Part shown: one piece after another, positions 8,834-16,341 of the stretch
Numbering within the stretch: the stretch's first letter is position 1
How the letters are laid out: the number at the start of each line of letters is the position of its first letter
Source: Sedimentisphaerales bacterium
Lineage (GTDB): Bacteria > Planctomycetota > Phycisphaerae > Sedimentisphaerales > SM23-30
Length of the DNA: 55,653 bases
Direction of reading: 5' to 3'
Assembly (NCBI GenBank): GCA_016928435.1
Contig: JAFGKT010000068.1
Coordinates: 1 to 55,653, forward strand
The notes under the pieces: generated by a model
What the model was told of the DNA's origin: nothing
What the model saw: only the letters and a program-made list of their open reading frames with translations
Databases searched by the model: none
Translations under genes and position numbers: made by a program

Positions 8834-9427
8834 ATGGATAAACGCAGTGCGAAGATAGAGCGCAAGACCAACGAAACCGATATCAAGCTGGAACTGACCT
8901 TGGATGGTTCGGGGCAATATGAGATCAATACGGGGGTGGGGTTCTTTGACCATATGCTGACGCATGTGGCTAAGCATGGTCTGTTTGATTTGAAGTTGAA
9001 TTGCGTGGGGGATCTGCACGTGGACGCTCATCATACGGTGGAAGATGTGGCGCTGGCGTTGGGTGGGGCGTTTGACAAGGCGTTGGGGGACAAGCGGGGG
9101 ATTACGCGATTTGGTTTCGCGGTGGTGCCGATGGAAGACAGTTTGGCGGAGGTGGCGATTGATTTGTGCGGTCGGCCTTGCTGTGTTTACAATGTGGACT
9201 ATTGCGGGGATAAAGTGGGGGACTTTGATGTGGAGTTGGTTTCGGAGTTTATTCGGAGCATAACGAATACGACGAAAATGAATCTGCATGTGAATGTGCC
9301 ATATGGGAGTAATAATCATCATATCGCTGAGGCGATTTTTAAGGCTTTGGGGCGAGCTTTGGCGCAGGCGGTGGCGATTGACAAACGGCGTGGTGATGAT
9401 GTGCCTAGTACGAAAGGGACGCTTTAG
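8834..9427 (+). CDS. hisB: Imidazoleglycerol-phosphate dehydratase
   Basis: Monofunctional IGPD (197 residues) that converts imidazoleglycerol phosphate to imidazole acetol phosphate with Mn2+. Family features are GVGFFDHMLTHVAKHG, DLHVDAHHTVEDVALALG (the metal-binding HHxxED), and SNNHHIAEAIFKALGRAL near the C-terminus. There is no N-terminal HAD phosphatase domain, unlike E. coli HisB. AGGAG at 8823-8827 lies 6 nt before ATG 8834 and 3 nt before a GTG at 8831; the ATG was preferred. The gap to hisC is 42 bp. Confidence 0.95.
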   Translation: MDKRSAKIERKTNETDIKLELTLDGSGQYEINTGVGFFDHMLTHVAKHGLFDLKLNCVGDLHVDAHHTVEDVALALGGAFDKALGDKRGITRFGFAVVPMEDSLAEVAIDLCGRPCCVYNVDYCGDKVGDFDVELVSEFIRSITNTTKMNLHVNVPYGSNNHHIAEAIFKALGRALAQAVAIDKRRGDDVPSTKGTL

Positions 9428-9448
9428 GTTGGGGAACGAGATTGCAGC

Positions 9449-9472
9449 ATGGGCTGATGAGCCCATCCTACA
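9449..9472. repeat. Hairpin repeat ending in CCTACA
   Basis: Stem ATGGGCT / AGCCCAT with loop GATG, followed by CCTACATG. Same layout as the hairpins at 2166 and 5101. It sits just after hisB and 30 bp before the 35-bp repeat at 9502. Confidence 0.65.
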
Positions 9473-9501
9473 TGATGACATGAATTTTTGATATTGATGA
9501 G

Positions 9502-9536
9502 AATCCCGGCGCTAACGCTTCGGGCTCGGATTTGGT
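9502..9536. repeat. 35-bp dispersed repeat, copy 1
   Basis: Contains CCCGGCGCTAACGCTTCGGG, then CTC-GATTTGGT. The copy at 12638-12672 is identical at 33 of 35 positions. Both follow a hairpin repeat and lie just before a start codon (9544 here). The arms CCCG...CGGG can pair. Confidence 0.8.
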
Positions 9537-9543
9537 TTGGGTA

Positions 9544-10221
9544 ATGATCAAGGCGATAATATTTGATTTGGATGATACGCTTTATCCGGAGTTGGAGTAT
9601 GTAAAGAGCGGGTTTCGCGCGATCGCTGGGCGTTTGGCGGGGAGCGAGGGGGACGCTGATGAGGTTTATGAGATGTTATGGGCGGCGTTCGAGGAAGGAC
9701 CTAGAGACAGGGTTTTTAATCGGGTGCTGAGGCGGTTGGGGCAAGAGGATGACCGGCAGGTGATCGCGGAGTTGGTGGGTCAGTATCGGTGTCATCGGCC
9801 TTGTCTGCGGTTGGATGATGGGGTGCGGGAATTGCTGGAGCGGTTACGAGGGCGATACAAGTTGGGGTTGATTAGCGATGGCTATATGCCTGGTCAGCGT
9901 TTGAAGGTGGAGGCTTTGGGATTGGAAGGTTTTTTTGACCGGATTATCTATACTGAAGAGTTGGGGAGAGCGTATTGGAAGCCGGCGACGCGGGCGTTTG
10001 AGCTGATGGCGGAGGCGTTGGGGGTAGAGCCGGGCGAGTGTGTGTATGTGGCGGATAATCCGGCGAAGGATTTCGCGGGGCCTAACGGTCTGGGGTGGCA
10101 GACGGTGCAGGTGAAACGAGCTGATGGGGTGCATGATGGCAGGGTGGAAGATTTGGCTGAAGGCTACGCGGCGAAAATTGTTGTCGAAGATTTGGGGGAG
10201 TTGGAGGGGGTGTTGGCATAG
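9544..10221 (+). CDS. HAD-superfamily phosphatase, possibly histidinol-phosphate phosphatase
   Basis: 225-residue HAD-IA hydrolase. Motif I is IIFDLDDTLYPE (nucleophile Asp and the +2 Asp), motif II is the LISDG Ser, motif III is the Lys in AYWKPATRAFE, and motif IV is VYVADNPAKDF. Cap helices lie between about residues 20 and 90. ATG 9544 was chosen because the upstream TTG at 9532 falls inside a dispersed repeat. Position directly after hisDCB, with HisB lacking its own phosphatase domain, makes a histidinol-phosphate phosphatase role attractive. That is inference; the family has many substrates. Confidence 0.85.
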   Translation: MIKAIIFDLDDTLYPELEYVKSGFRAIAGRLAGSEGDADEVYEMLWAAFEEGPRDRVFNRVLRRLGQEDDRQVIAELVGQYRCHRPCLRLDDGVRELLERLRGRYKLGLISDGYMPGQRLKVEALGLEGFFDRIIYTEELGRAYWKPATRAFELMAEALGVEPGECVYVADNPAKDFAGPNGLGWQTVQVKRADGVHDGRVEDLAEGYAAKIVVEDLGELEGVLA

Positions 10222-10743
10222 TGGTGGGCCCAGGTGTTTTTAGGGGTAAAATTGTTGAAATGGGGTGACGGCGGGGCAGGTCGGCGGTTTTTATGGGGGT
10301 GTCTGTAAGTGGTTGTCCAATTATAAATGTGCGAGTTCGCACTTTTTCTTAATTTACATTGTCGGGTTTCATAGCGGAAGTGCCTTTTGGATTGATCTGA
10401 TTGTTCTTTTATCGCTTTCGAAGGTATGATCGCAGATGAACAAAAATACGTATGCTATGAAAAGTCACTTCTGAGTGCATATTTTGACGTTCAAAACTAC
10501 GAAAGTTAACTGAATTAAAAGTGTTCACAAATAGTGGAACAAGTCGATATTTGAAGTGTCTTATAGTATGCGCAGGTAGTGTGCGCGGATTTTCTCAGGG
10601 TTGGCAAATTTGGTTGGGCCTGGGATTGAAAATAGGGGGTATAACCGGCAGAGACATGCTGGTTTGCCGAGCTAGGGCAGGTTGCGAAGAACATCGAGTA
10701 CCATTAGGCATTGGGGTTCTTTCTGGTCTTTAAGGAGACGTAT
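10222..10743. other. Intergenic region upstream of the secretion cluster
   Basis: About 520 bp without a supportable gene. It holds the terminator at 10329-10347. The rest, up to the gspE ribosome binding site, is A/T-richer and shows no clear sigma-70 or sigma-54 promoter or known riboswitch. An open frame at 10521-10733 has no ribosome binding site or recognisable protein features. Confidence 0.55.
10329..10347 (+). terminator. Rho-independent terminator after the his/HAD genes
   Basis: Stem GTGCG / CGCAC around AGTT, followed by TTTTTCTT. It lies about 110 bp after the HAD gene stop. The stem is short but the T-run is good. Confidence 0.6.
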
Positions 10744-12501
10744 TTGCGAGATTTTCGTGATTATTTGGAGTCTCAGGGTGTGGTATCCGCTGAATTGCTA
10801 GCGGGGTTCGCGATTGAGCGTGACTCGATGGAACCGGTCTATTATCAGATTTTGCGTAAGAGGCCTGACTTGGAGGACGCGGTGTGGGAGGCGTTGAGCC
10901 GTTTTCTTGAGGTTGGGTTGGTTGCTGCTGATTCGGTGAGTCGCGACAGCTCTCTGACCCGGATTTTGCCTGCCGGCCTGGCGCACGAATATTCGATTGT
11001 TCCGTTGGCGTTACGAGGATCGCGTTTGGAAGTGGCAATGGCGGACCCACGTCAGTTTGACAAATGTGATGAATTAGGGTTGCTTTTGAGTCGGCAGGCT
11101 GGGGGTTCGGGGCAATTGGCCGAGGGTGGGCTGACGGTGGTGGGGCGTTTGGCTAGGCCGAGCGACATCGCCAAGATGATTCGTTGGGTATATGGCATTG
11201 GCGCCGACGCGGTGGAAGGGGTGCTGGATTCGGACGCGGCAGAAGATTTATCGGCATTATCGCATGACGTGGTGGATTTGTCGGAGCAGGAGGAACTGGG
11301 TGCGGACGCGTCGATCATCCGTTTTGTGAATCAGCTATTGCGGGAAGCGGTGCGGATAAACGCTTCGGATATTCACATCGAGCCTTTGGAGCGGGATTTG
11401 CAGGTTCGGTATCGTGTGGATGGGATGCTGCGGGTTGAGCCGGTTCCGGCGCGGCTGAAGCATTTGGAGGCGGCGATAATTTCTCGTATCAAGATCATGG
11501 CGCAGTTGGACATCGCGGAGAAGCGTTTGCCTCAGGACGGTCAGATACGCGTGACGGTTATGGGTCGGCCTATCGATGTTCGGGTTTCGGTTTTGCCTGG
11601 CATGTTTGGACAGGGGGTGGCGTTGCGTATTCTTGATAGGCAAGTGGCATTTAGGAGTCTTGATAATTTGGGGATGGCGGATGATTATTTGGCACTGACG
11701 CGGGAAGCGATTGATTTGCCTCATGGGGTGATTTTGGTTACTGGGCCTACGGGCAGCGGTAAGACGACGACTTTGTATGGGGCTTTGAACGAGATTCGCT
11801 CGGCGACACGTAAGATTATTACGGTGGAAGATCCGATCGAGTATCAACTAGAGGGGGTGACGCAGATTCAGGTGAAGGACAGCATTGGTTTGCGGTTCGG
11901 GCATATTTTACGGCATATTCTGCGGCATGATCCGGATGTGATAATGGTGGGTGAGATTCGGGACCAAGAGACGGCACAAATAGCGATATCGGCGGCGATG
12001 ACGGGGCATTTGGTATTTAGTACGCTGCACACGAACGATGCGCCTTCGGCGCCGGTGCGGTTGTTGGAGATGGGGGTTGAGCCTTATTTGGTGTCGTCGT
12101 CATTGGAGGCGGTGTTGGCGCAGCGGTTGGTGCGGTTGTTGTGTAAGCGTTGCCGGGCGAAAGCGAGTTTGAGTGATCGGCTTTCGGATCAGGATCGCGG
12201 GGTGTTGGGGGACGCGACGATTTATGAGAGCAAGGGTTGCAGCTATTGCCGAGGCAGCGGCTACAGCGGGCGGCTGGGGATATTTGAGATGTTTACGCTG
12301 AATGACGAGATTCGGCAGATGATTTTGGATCGTCGGGACGCTGGTTCGATTCGGGAGGCGGCGCGGCGTTTGGGTATGCGTTCGCTGCGTCAGTCAGGTT
12401 TGAGGAAAGTGGCGGCGGGTTTGACGAGTTTGTCGGAAGTATATCGGGTGGCGCGTGACGATACGATTGACATGGCGAAACAATTGGGGGTGAGCGGATA
12501 G
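10744..12501 (+). CDS. gspE: Type II secretion / type IV pilus assembly ATPase (GspE/PilB family)
   Basis: Cytoplasmic hexameric ATPase that powers pseudopilus or pilus extension. 585 residues. An N-terminal GspE_N/MshEN-like domain (about 1-150) is followed by N2 (ASDIHIEPLERDLQVRYRVDG). The ATPase core has Walker A GPTGSGKT (334-341), the Asp box VEDPIEYQ, Walker B DPDVIMVGEIRD and the His box STLHTNDA. A tetracysteine zinc module has C467-KR-C470 and then GCSYCRGSGYSGRLG. The start is TTG 10744, because AAGGAG lies 6 nt upstream; the frame's earlier TTG at 10711 has none. It leads a cluster with PilM/N, PilO, PilP/GspC and GspD homologues. Confidence 0.92.
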   Translation: MRDFRDYLESQGVVSAELLAGFAIERDSMEPVYYQILRKRPDLEDAVWEALSRFLEVGLVAADSVSRDSSLTRILPAGLAHEYSIVPLALRGSRLEVAMADPRQFDKCDELGLLLSRQAGGSGQLAEGGLTVVGRLARPSDIAKMIRWVYGIGADAVEGVLDSDAAEDLSALSHDVVDLSEQEELGADASIIRFVNQLLREAVRINASDIHIEPLERDLQVRYRVDGMLRVEPVPARLKHLEAAIISRIKIMAQLDIAEKRLPQDGQIRVTVMGRPIDVRVSVLPGMFGQGVALRILDRQVAFRSLDNLGMADDYLALTREAIDLPHGVILVTGPTGSGKTTTLYGALNEIRSATRKIITVEDPIEYQLEGVTQIQVKDSIGLRFGHILRHILRHDPDVIMVGEIRDQETAQIAISAAMTGHLVFSTLHTNDAPSAPVRLLEMGVEPYLVSSSLEAVLAQRLVRLLCKRCRAKASLSDRLSDQDRGVLGDATIYESKGCSYCRGSGYSGRLGIFEMFTLNDEIRQMILDRRDAGSIREAARRLGMRSLRQSGLRKVAAGLTSLSEVYRVARDDTIDMAKQLGVSG

Positions 12502-12565
12502 ATTGACCTCAGGTAGGTGGTTGGAAAATATTAGGCTTGGCGTTGGTCGCTGCCACAGTAACCGC

Positions 12566-12602
12566 GTGGGCAACATCGGGCAGGTTGCCCGAAATTACCC
12601 AC
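12566..12602. repeat. Nested hairpin repeat between gspE and pilM-like gene
   Basis: Inner stem CGGGCA / TGCCCG (12577-12591) nested in GTGGG / CCCAC (12566-12602). It precedes the second copy of the 35-bp repeat by 35 bp, the same pairing of elements as at 9449-9536. Confidence 0.6.
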
Positions 12603-12637
12603 CATGTGGATCGGAGTTGTTTTTGGGTCGGGGATTT

Positions 12638-12672
12638 AATCCCGGCGCTTACGCTTCGGGCTCTGATTTGGT
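12638..12672. repeat. 35-bp dispersed repeat, copy 2
   Basis: Contains CCCGGCGCTTACGCTTCGGG and CTCTGATTTGGT. It differs from 9502-9536 at two positions. It lies 50 bp before the PilM-like start, inside what should be the gspE-gspD operon. Confidence 0.8.
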
Positions 12673-12722
12673 GATGAGTTTTTTGATTAACAGGATGTTG
12701 ATCAGTTTTGAGATGGTGGTGT

Positions 12723-14252
12723 ATGCTAGGTATTGACATTTATGAAAATGAAGTTCGCATAGTACAACTGCGGCGGCGTGGTGGGTCGGATGTATGGTTG
12801 CGGGCAGTGACTGTTCCGCTGGATAAGCAGGATGTCAAAGTCGGTACGGCTGTTGGTATTAAGTTAGCCAAGATAATTCAAGATCATGGATGGTCTAATC
12901 AGAAAGCGATAATGACCGTTGGCAGCAGGTCTTTTTTTGTTAAGCATTTCAAGGACTCGGCGTTGGGCGGGTCGGGTAAAGATGTCGGCGTATTGGGCAA
13001 GGCGAACGCTGAAGCTGTGATAGAGACGGTTGCTCGTTCGATACTGGTGTCGCCTGAGGATTTGGTATTTGATTTTAGAAGCGACGGCCACAACAGCGAT
13101 GATTCGGTGATTTTGTTGGCTGGGATGGAACAATCGGTAGTTCAGCATTATGTGGATTTGGCCTCTTCCTGCGGAGTGAAAGTGGGGGCGTTGGAGCTGC
13201 GGTGTTTGGCGGCTTTGAATGGTTTGCAGGATTACTGGGCTGAGAGCGAGGAGCGTTCGGGTGTGTTGTTTGTTGAAGGGGGCTACGCGGATTTGGCGAT
13301 TGTCGAGGCTGGTGAGTTGGCGGCGCTTTATCCGATCAGCATCGAAACATCGGGTTTCGGGGACGCGGATCAATCGAGACAATTGTTGGATGAATTGGCG
13401 CGGCTGCTGAATACGATGCGTTTGTCTTCGGGGCAGTCGCCTCCTTCGCGTATTTTCCTGGCAGCGGGCGATAATTTGCTGACGGATCAGTTGAATAATG
13501 ATCGTGAGCGATACGAGGCGCGGTTGTCTGTACCGGTTGCGGTATGTGGGGCACCCAAGGGGTTTGCGTTGTCGGAAGAGATGTCGGATATTGACGTTGG
13601 ACATTATCTGCCTGCTTTGGGGGCGGCTCTTAGTGGTTTGCATCCTGAGCTGCGTTGGTTTGATTTTCTGCATTCGCGAGGTTGTCAAGTTGACAAGAAA
13701 ACAAAGATAGTATGGCAGCCGGCGTTGTTTTTGTTGGTGGGATTGATGATTTTGTCGGCGGTTTTTTGGGTGAGTTTGGTTCAGCAGCGTCGTGAGGAAC
13801 TCAAAGATTTGGAAAGGCAGATTGACGAGACCAAGCCGGCACGGGCAGCGATAGAGTCTGCGCGGACGAATTGGGAATTGTTTAGGCCTTTTGTCGCAGC
13901 TAGTGGTGATGGTGGTGCTTTGGACGGCAGTCGCAGGGAATATCTGCGGGTGCTGGGGGAGATCAATCAGCTTTTTCCTGATCCGAACGTAGCCTATGTA
14001 ACTAACCTGACGATATCGGATGGTATGAGCAGCACGGTAGCGGGGACGGCTTCGGTTGGCGTGAGTATTCGAGGTCGGGTCAGCCAAGGAGATGTTCTGC
14101 CTGGTTTTATCGATCGTTTGAATGATTCTTGGATGTTTCAGGAGGCTCGTCAGGCGGGTTCGTTGACTCGTGACGACAGCGATCCTTTGTATCCGCATAC
14201 GTTTTCGGTGACTTGCGGCTTTCGCAGGCAGATGGGGGGGACGGGCGAATGA
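12723..14252 (+). CDS. PilM-PilN (GspL-like) fusion protein
   Basis: 509 residues. The N-terminal ~320 residues are an actin-like PilM/cytoplasmic-GspL type domain beginning MLGIDIYENEVRIVQLRRRG. One transmembrane helix follows (about 330-351, PALFLLVGLMILSAVFWVSL), then a short coiled coil (QQRREELKDLERQIDETK) and a periplasmic PilN-like domain. This is the standard order when PilM and PilN are fused, as in GspL. It should bridge the GspE ATPase to the periplasmic alignment complex. The start is ATG 12723, after a GAGATGGTGG stretch. The gene end overlaps the next gene by ATGA. Confidence 0.8.
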   Translation: MLGIDIYENEVRIVQLRRRGGSDVWLRAVTVPLDKQDVKVGTAVGIKLAKIIQDHGWSNQKAIMTVGSRSFFVKHFKDSALGGSGKDVGVLGKANAEAVIETVARSILVSPEDLVFDFRSDGHNSDDSVILLAGMEQSVVQHYVDLASSCGVKVGALELRCLAALNGLQDYWAESEERSGVLFVEGGYADLAIVEAGELAALYPISIETSGFGDADQSRQLLDELARLLNTMRLSSGQSPPSRIFLAAGDNLLTDQLNNDRERYEARLSVPVAVCGAPKGFALSEEMSDIDVGHYLPALGAALSGLHPELRWFDFLHSRGCQVDKKTKIVWQPALFLLVGLMILSAVFWVSLVQQRREELKDLERQIDETKPARAAIESARTNWELFRPFVAASGDGGALDGSRREYLRVLGEINQLFPDPNVAYVTNLTISDGMSSTVAGTASVGVSIRGRVSQGDVLPGFIDRLNDSWMFQEARQAGSLTRDDSDPLYPHTFSVTCGFRRQMGGTGE

Positions 14253-14872
14253 GTAAACGTCGGAAACGTACGGTATTATTGGTACTGGTTGGTATTGTGC
14301 TGTTTTTGTTGTTGGGCCGGGCGGTGGTGCTGCGGATGGCGGACTATCTGGAAGAGCTGGATGATAACATTCGTCAAGCCCGGCAGGAGTTGGACGCAGC
14401 CAAGGAGGAGATCGATCAAGGTCGTATTTTTGTGGATATCTGGCAAGAAATCGGTGTGTTCAAGTCGCGGCCGGTAGAGGAACAACAAACGAGATTCACA
14501 GCGTATTTGCAAAGTCTGGAAACGCAAAGGAATTTTGGTTACGGTGCTTTGGGTTCTCCGGCGGGGCGTCCTATGGATGGTATGACGGGTGTGCAGATTC
14601 TGCGTTATGAATTACGTTTCGCGGCGGACCTGGATGATTTGACGGCGTTTCTGGTGAGTCTAGACACAGCACAACGTTTGCTGCGAATAGAACAATTGAC
14701 AATGAACCGGCGACGAGTACAGCGGCCGGACTTGACGTATGTTCCACGTCACTACGAGTTGGATTTGCCCAGTACGCGTACGGAGATATTGGATGTGACG
14801 ATGACGATCGCGATACCGGCGGCGTTGCCTTCGAGCGAGACGGCGGTTCGCGAAGATTCGCGTGTTCAGTAG
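14249..14872 (+). CDS. PilO/GspM-like inner-membrane alignment protein
   Basis: 207 residues starting MSKRRKRTVLLVLVGIVLF. It has one N-terminal transmembrane helix (about 8-24), then a coiled coil (MADYLEELDDNIRQARQELDAAKEEID) and a periplasmic alpha/beta domain. This is the PilO/GspM layout. The start is the ATG overlapping the PilM-N stop (ATGA, 14249), behind a G-rich ribosome binding site. Sequence conservation in this family is low, so the call rests on topology and position between the PilN-like and PilP-like genes. Confidence 0.72.
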   Translation: MSKRRKRTVLLVLVGIVLFLLLGRAVVLRMADYLEELDDNIRQARQELDAAKEEIDQGRIFVDIWQEIGVFKSRPVEEQQTRFTAYLQSLETQRNFGYGALGSPAGRPMDGMTGVQILRYELRFAADLDDLTAFLVSLDTAQRLLRIEQLTMNRRRVQRPDLTYVPRHYELDLPSTRTEILDVTMTIAIPAALPSSETAVREDSRVQ

Positions 14873-14905
14873 AATTGACGGAAACACAGTTAGTCGGAGC
14901 TGAGA

Positions 14906-15625
14906 ATGAAGATTCGGGACAAGAGATTATGGTGTAAGTTGGGATCGCGTTTGCCCAGGGCAGTCGCGGTCAGAGGGGTTGGTTTGCACTTATGGGCAGT
15001 GGTGCTGTTGGTGCTTTTAACGGCGGATCTTATGGGGCAGGAGGCGACTGTTGCGGCACAACGGGCTAGTTTGGATTCATTGCGGGACGCGATTGTAGCG
15101 AAGAATATTTTTCGTCCGGCGCGTGTGCCTGCCTCGGCGCTGTACCCAGTTTATGACAGCCCTACAGAAGATATTGCACCTGATTTACTGCCGGCGCGAT
15201 TGAATCGTTCGTTCAGTTTGATTGGTTTTACCACGACAAATGAAGGCAGTTTTGCCAATATACGATTGGACAATCCCAGTGAGAACCGTAGAGTTAGGGT
15301 GGGCGACTCAATTGAATTTGTGAGAGTGCTGGAAGTATCTCCGCCTTATATTCGGTGTGATTACGAAGGACGTATCGTACGTATTGACGTGGGTGAAAGT
15401 AGTGATGACGCTTATTCGCGTTTGCTGGGATTGGGCAACGATTATGTGCTTTTGGGTACTACGGTAACACCCAAGGGCAGTTCGGCTCGTTTTTACTTCT
15501 TGGCGGAAGACAAAGAATTAACGGTTGAGGTAGGAGATTTGCTGGGCAACGCGCAAGTGATCAGCATTATTCATGGGCAGGTATTACTGCGGGAACCGGA
15601 CGGTAATGAAATTATCATACGTTAA
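14906..15625 (+). CDS. GspC/PilP-like periplasmic protein
   Basis: 239 residues with one N-terminal membrane segment or uncleaved signal (about 24-42, GLHLWAVVLLVLLTADL). A short region follows containing IVAKNIFRPARVPA, which resembles the NIFRP-type start of a GspC homology region. Two beta-rich repeats follow, each with a GD-S/L turn (RVRVGDSIEFVRV, LTVEVGDLLGNAQV). It would link the inner-membrane complex to the secretin. A good GGAG precedes the start by about 7 nt. The 3' end overlaps the next gene by 20 bp. Confidence 0.7.
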   Translation: MKIRDKRLWCKLGSRLPRAVAVRGVGLHLWAVVLLVLLTADLMGQEATVAAQRASLDSLRDAIVAKNIFRPARVPASALYPVYDSPTEDIAPDLLPARLNRSFSLIGFTTTNEGSFANIRLDNPSENRRVRVGDSIEFVRVLEVSPPYIRCDYEGRIVRIDVGESSDDAYSRLLGLGNDYVLLGTTVTPKGSSARFYFLAEDKELTVEVGDLLGNAQVISIIHGQVLLREPDGNEIIIR

Positions 15626-16274
15626 CATTTTGAGCGATATCAGGTGCTGGTTGTTGTTGGTGTTTCTGACGTTGCTGTTTGTTGGCGGTTGTGCGGCTGA
15701 AATTGGCGGCGTAGAGATTGCTGCGCCGATCATACCGGATGACAGGTTTGAGGCAATCGCGTATAGCCAAGCGTTGATGCAAAGTTGTGCGGCGATTTCG
15801 GAAGCGGAGCTAGATCGTCTTCCGGCGAACCTGGCGCGTGAACTGGTGGTTTTGTATGCGAATTCCGGTCGGGACATGTTTGGGCCGGACGGGCCGGACG
15901 GCTATGTGATTCGCGTTATTCCGTTGAGCGGGCAGAGCAGTTCGGTTTCGACGCCGGCGGAGATCAATCTAGCGTTATTTAGAGAAGTGGCCAGTGAAGA
16001 CGGGTTTTTACTGGTGCCGGTGAAAGTATGGATCGTGCCGATGGAGCAGGCTGAGCAATATTGGTTTACCGCTCAAATGCTGGACGGCTATTTGTTCCGT
16101 TTAGCTTGGGGCGGCGACGATCCGGGATTGGGTCGTTATCGTTTGGTGGCTCGCTTGAACTATAGTTATTGGGGGCGTGAGTATTCGGTTTGCGGTTATG
16201 TAGATTTTATCGATAACGTTAGTAGGGAGCCGGTGGAAGAAGATATTGCTGAGGAAACGGCATTGATACAGTAG
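15606..16274 (+). CDS. Predicted lipoprotein of the secretion cluster
   Basis: 222 residues. The signal sequence has a lipobox at FVGGC (about residue 29), so the mature protein would be lipid-anchored. No domain recognised. The mature part has an acidic C-terminus (EPVEEDIAEETALIQ). ATG 15606 starts inside the 3' end of the GspC/PilP-like gene (20-bp overlap), implying translational coupling. Its place directly before the secretin suggests a pilotin or assembly factor, but nothing in the sequence shows this. Confidence 0.7.
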   Translation: MKLSYVNILSDIRCWLLLVFLTLLFVGGCAAEIGGVEIAAPIIPDDRFEAIAYSQALMQSCAAISEAELDRLPANLARELVVLYANSGRDMFGPDGPDGYVIRVIPLSGQSSSVSTPAEINLALFREVASEDGFLLVPVKVWIVPMEQAEQYWFTAQMLDGYLFRLAWGGDDPGLGRYRLVARLNYSYWGREYSVCGYVDFIDNVSREPVEEDIAEETALIQ

Positions 16275-16341
16275 ATATTTTTTAGGTGGTTGATAATTTA
16301 TTGAGATACGAAAGTTTTTTGTAGGTGTTGGGAGCGGCATA

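Noticed and set aside
8816..9481. 221-codon antisense frame opposite hisB
   Set aside because: Shadow frame with biased composition; hisB is unambiguous.
10521..10733. 70-codon open frame upstream of gspE
   Set aside because: No ribosome binding site, no recognisable features, and it overlaps the real gspE ribosome binding site region.
12864..14198. 444-codon antisense frame opposite the PilM-PilN gene
   Set aside because: Arg/His/Gln-rich shadow of a real gene in skewed-composition DNA. The plus-strand protein has clear family features.
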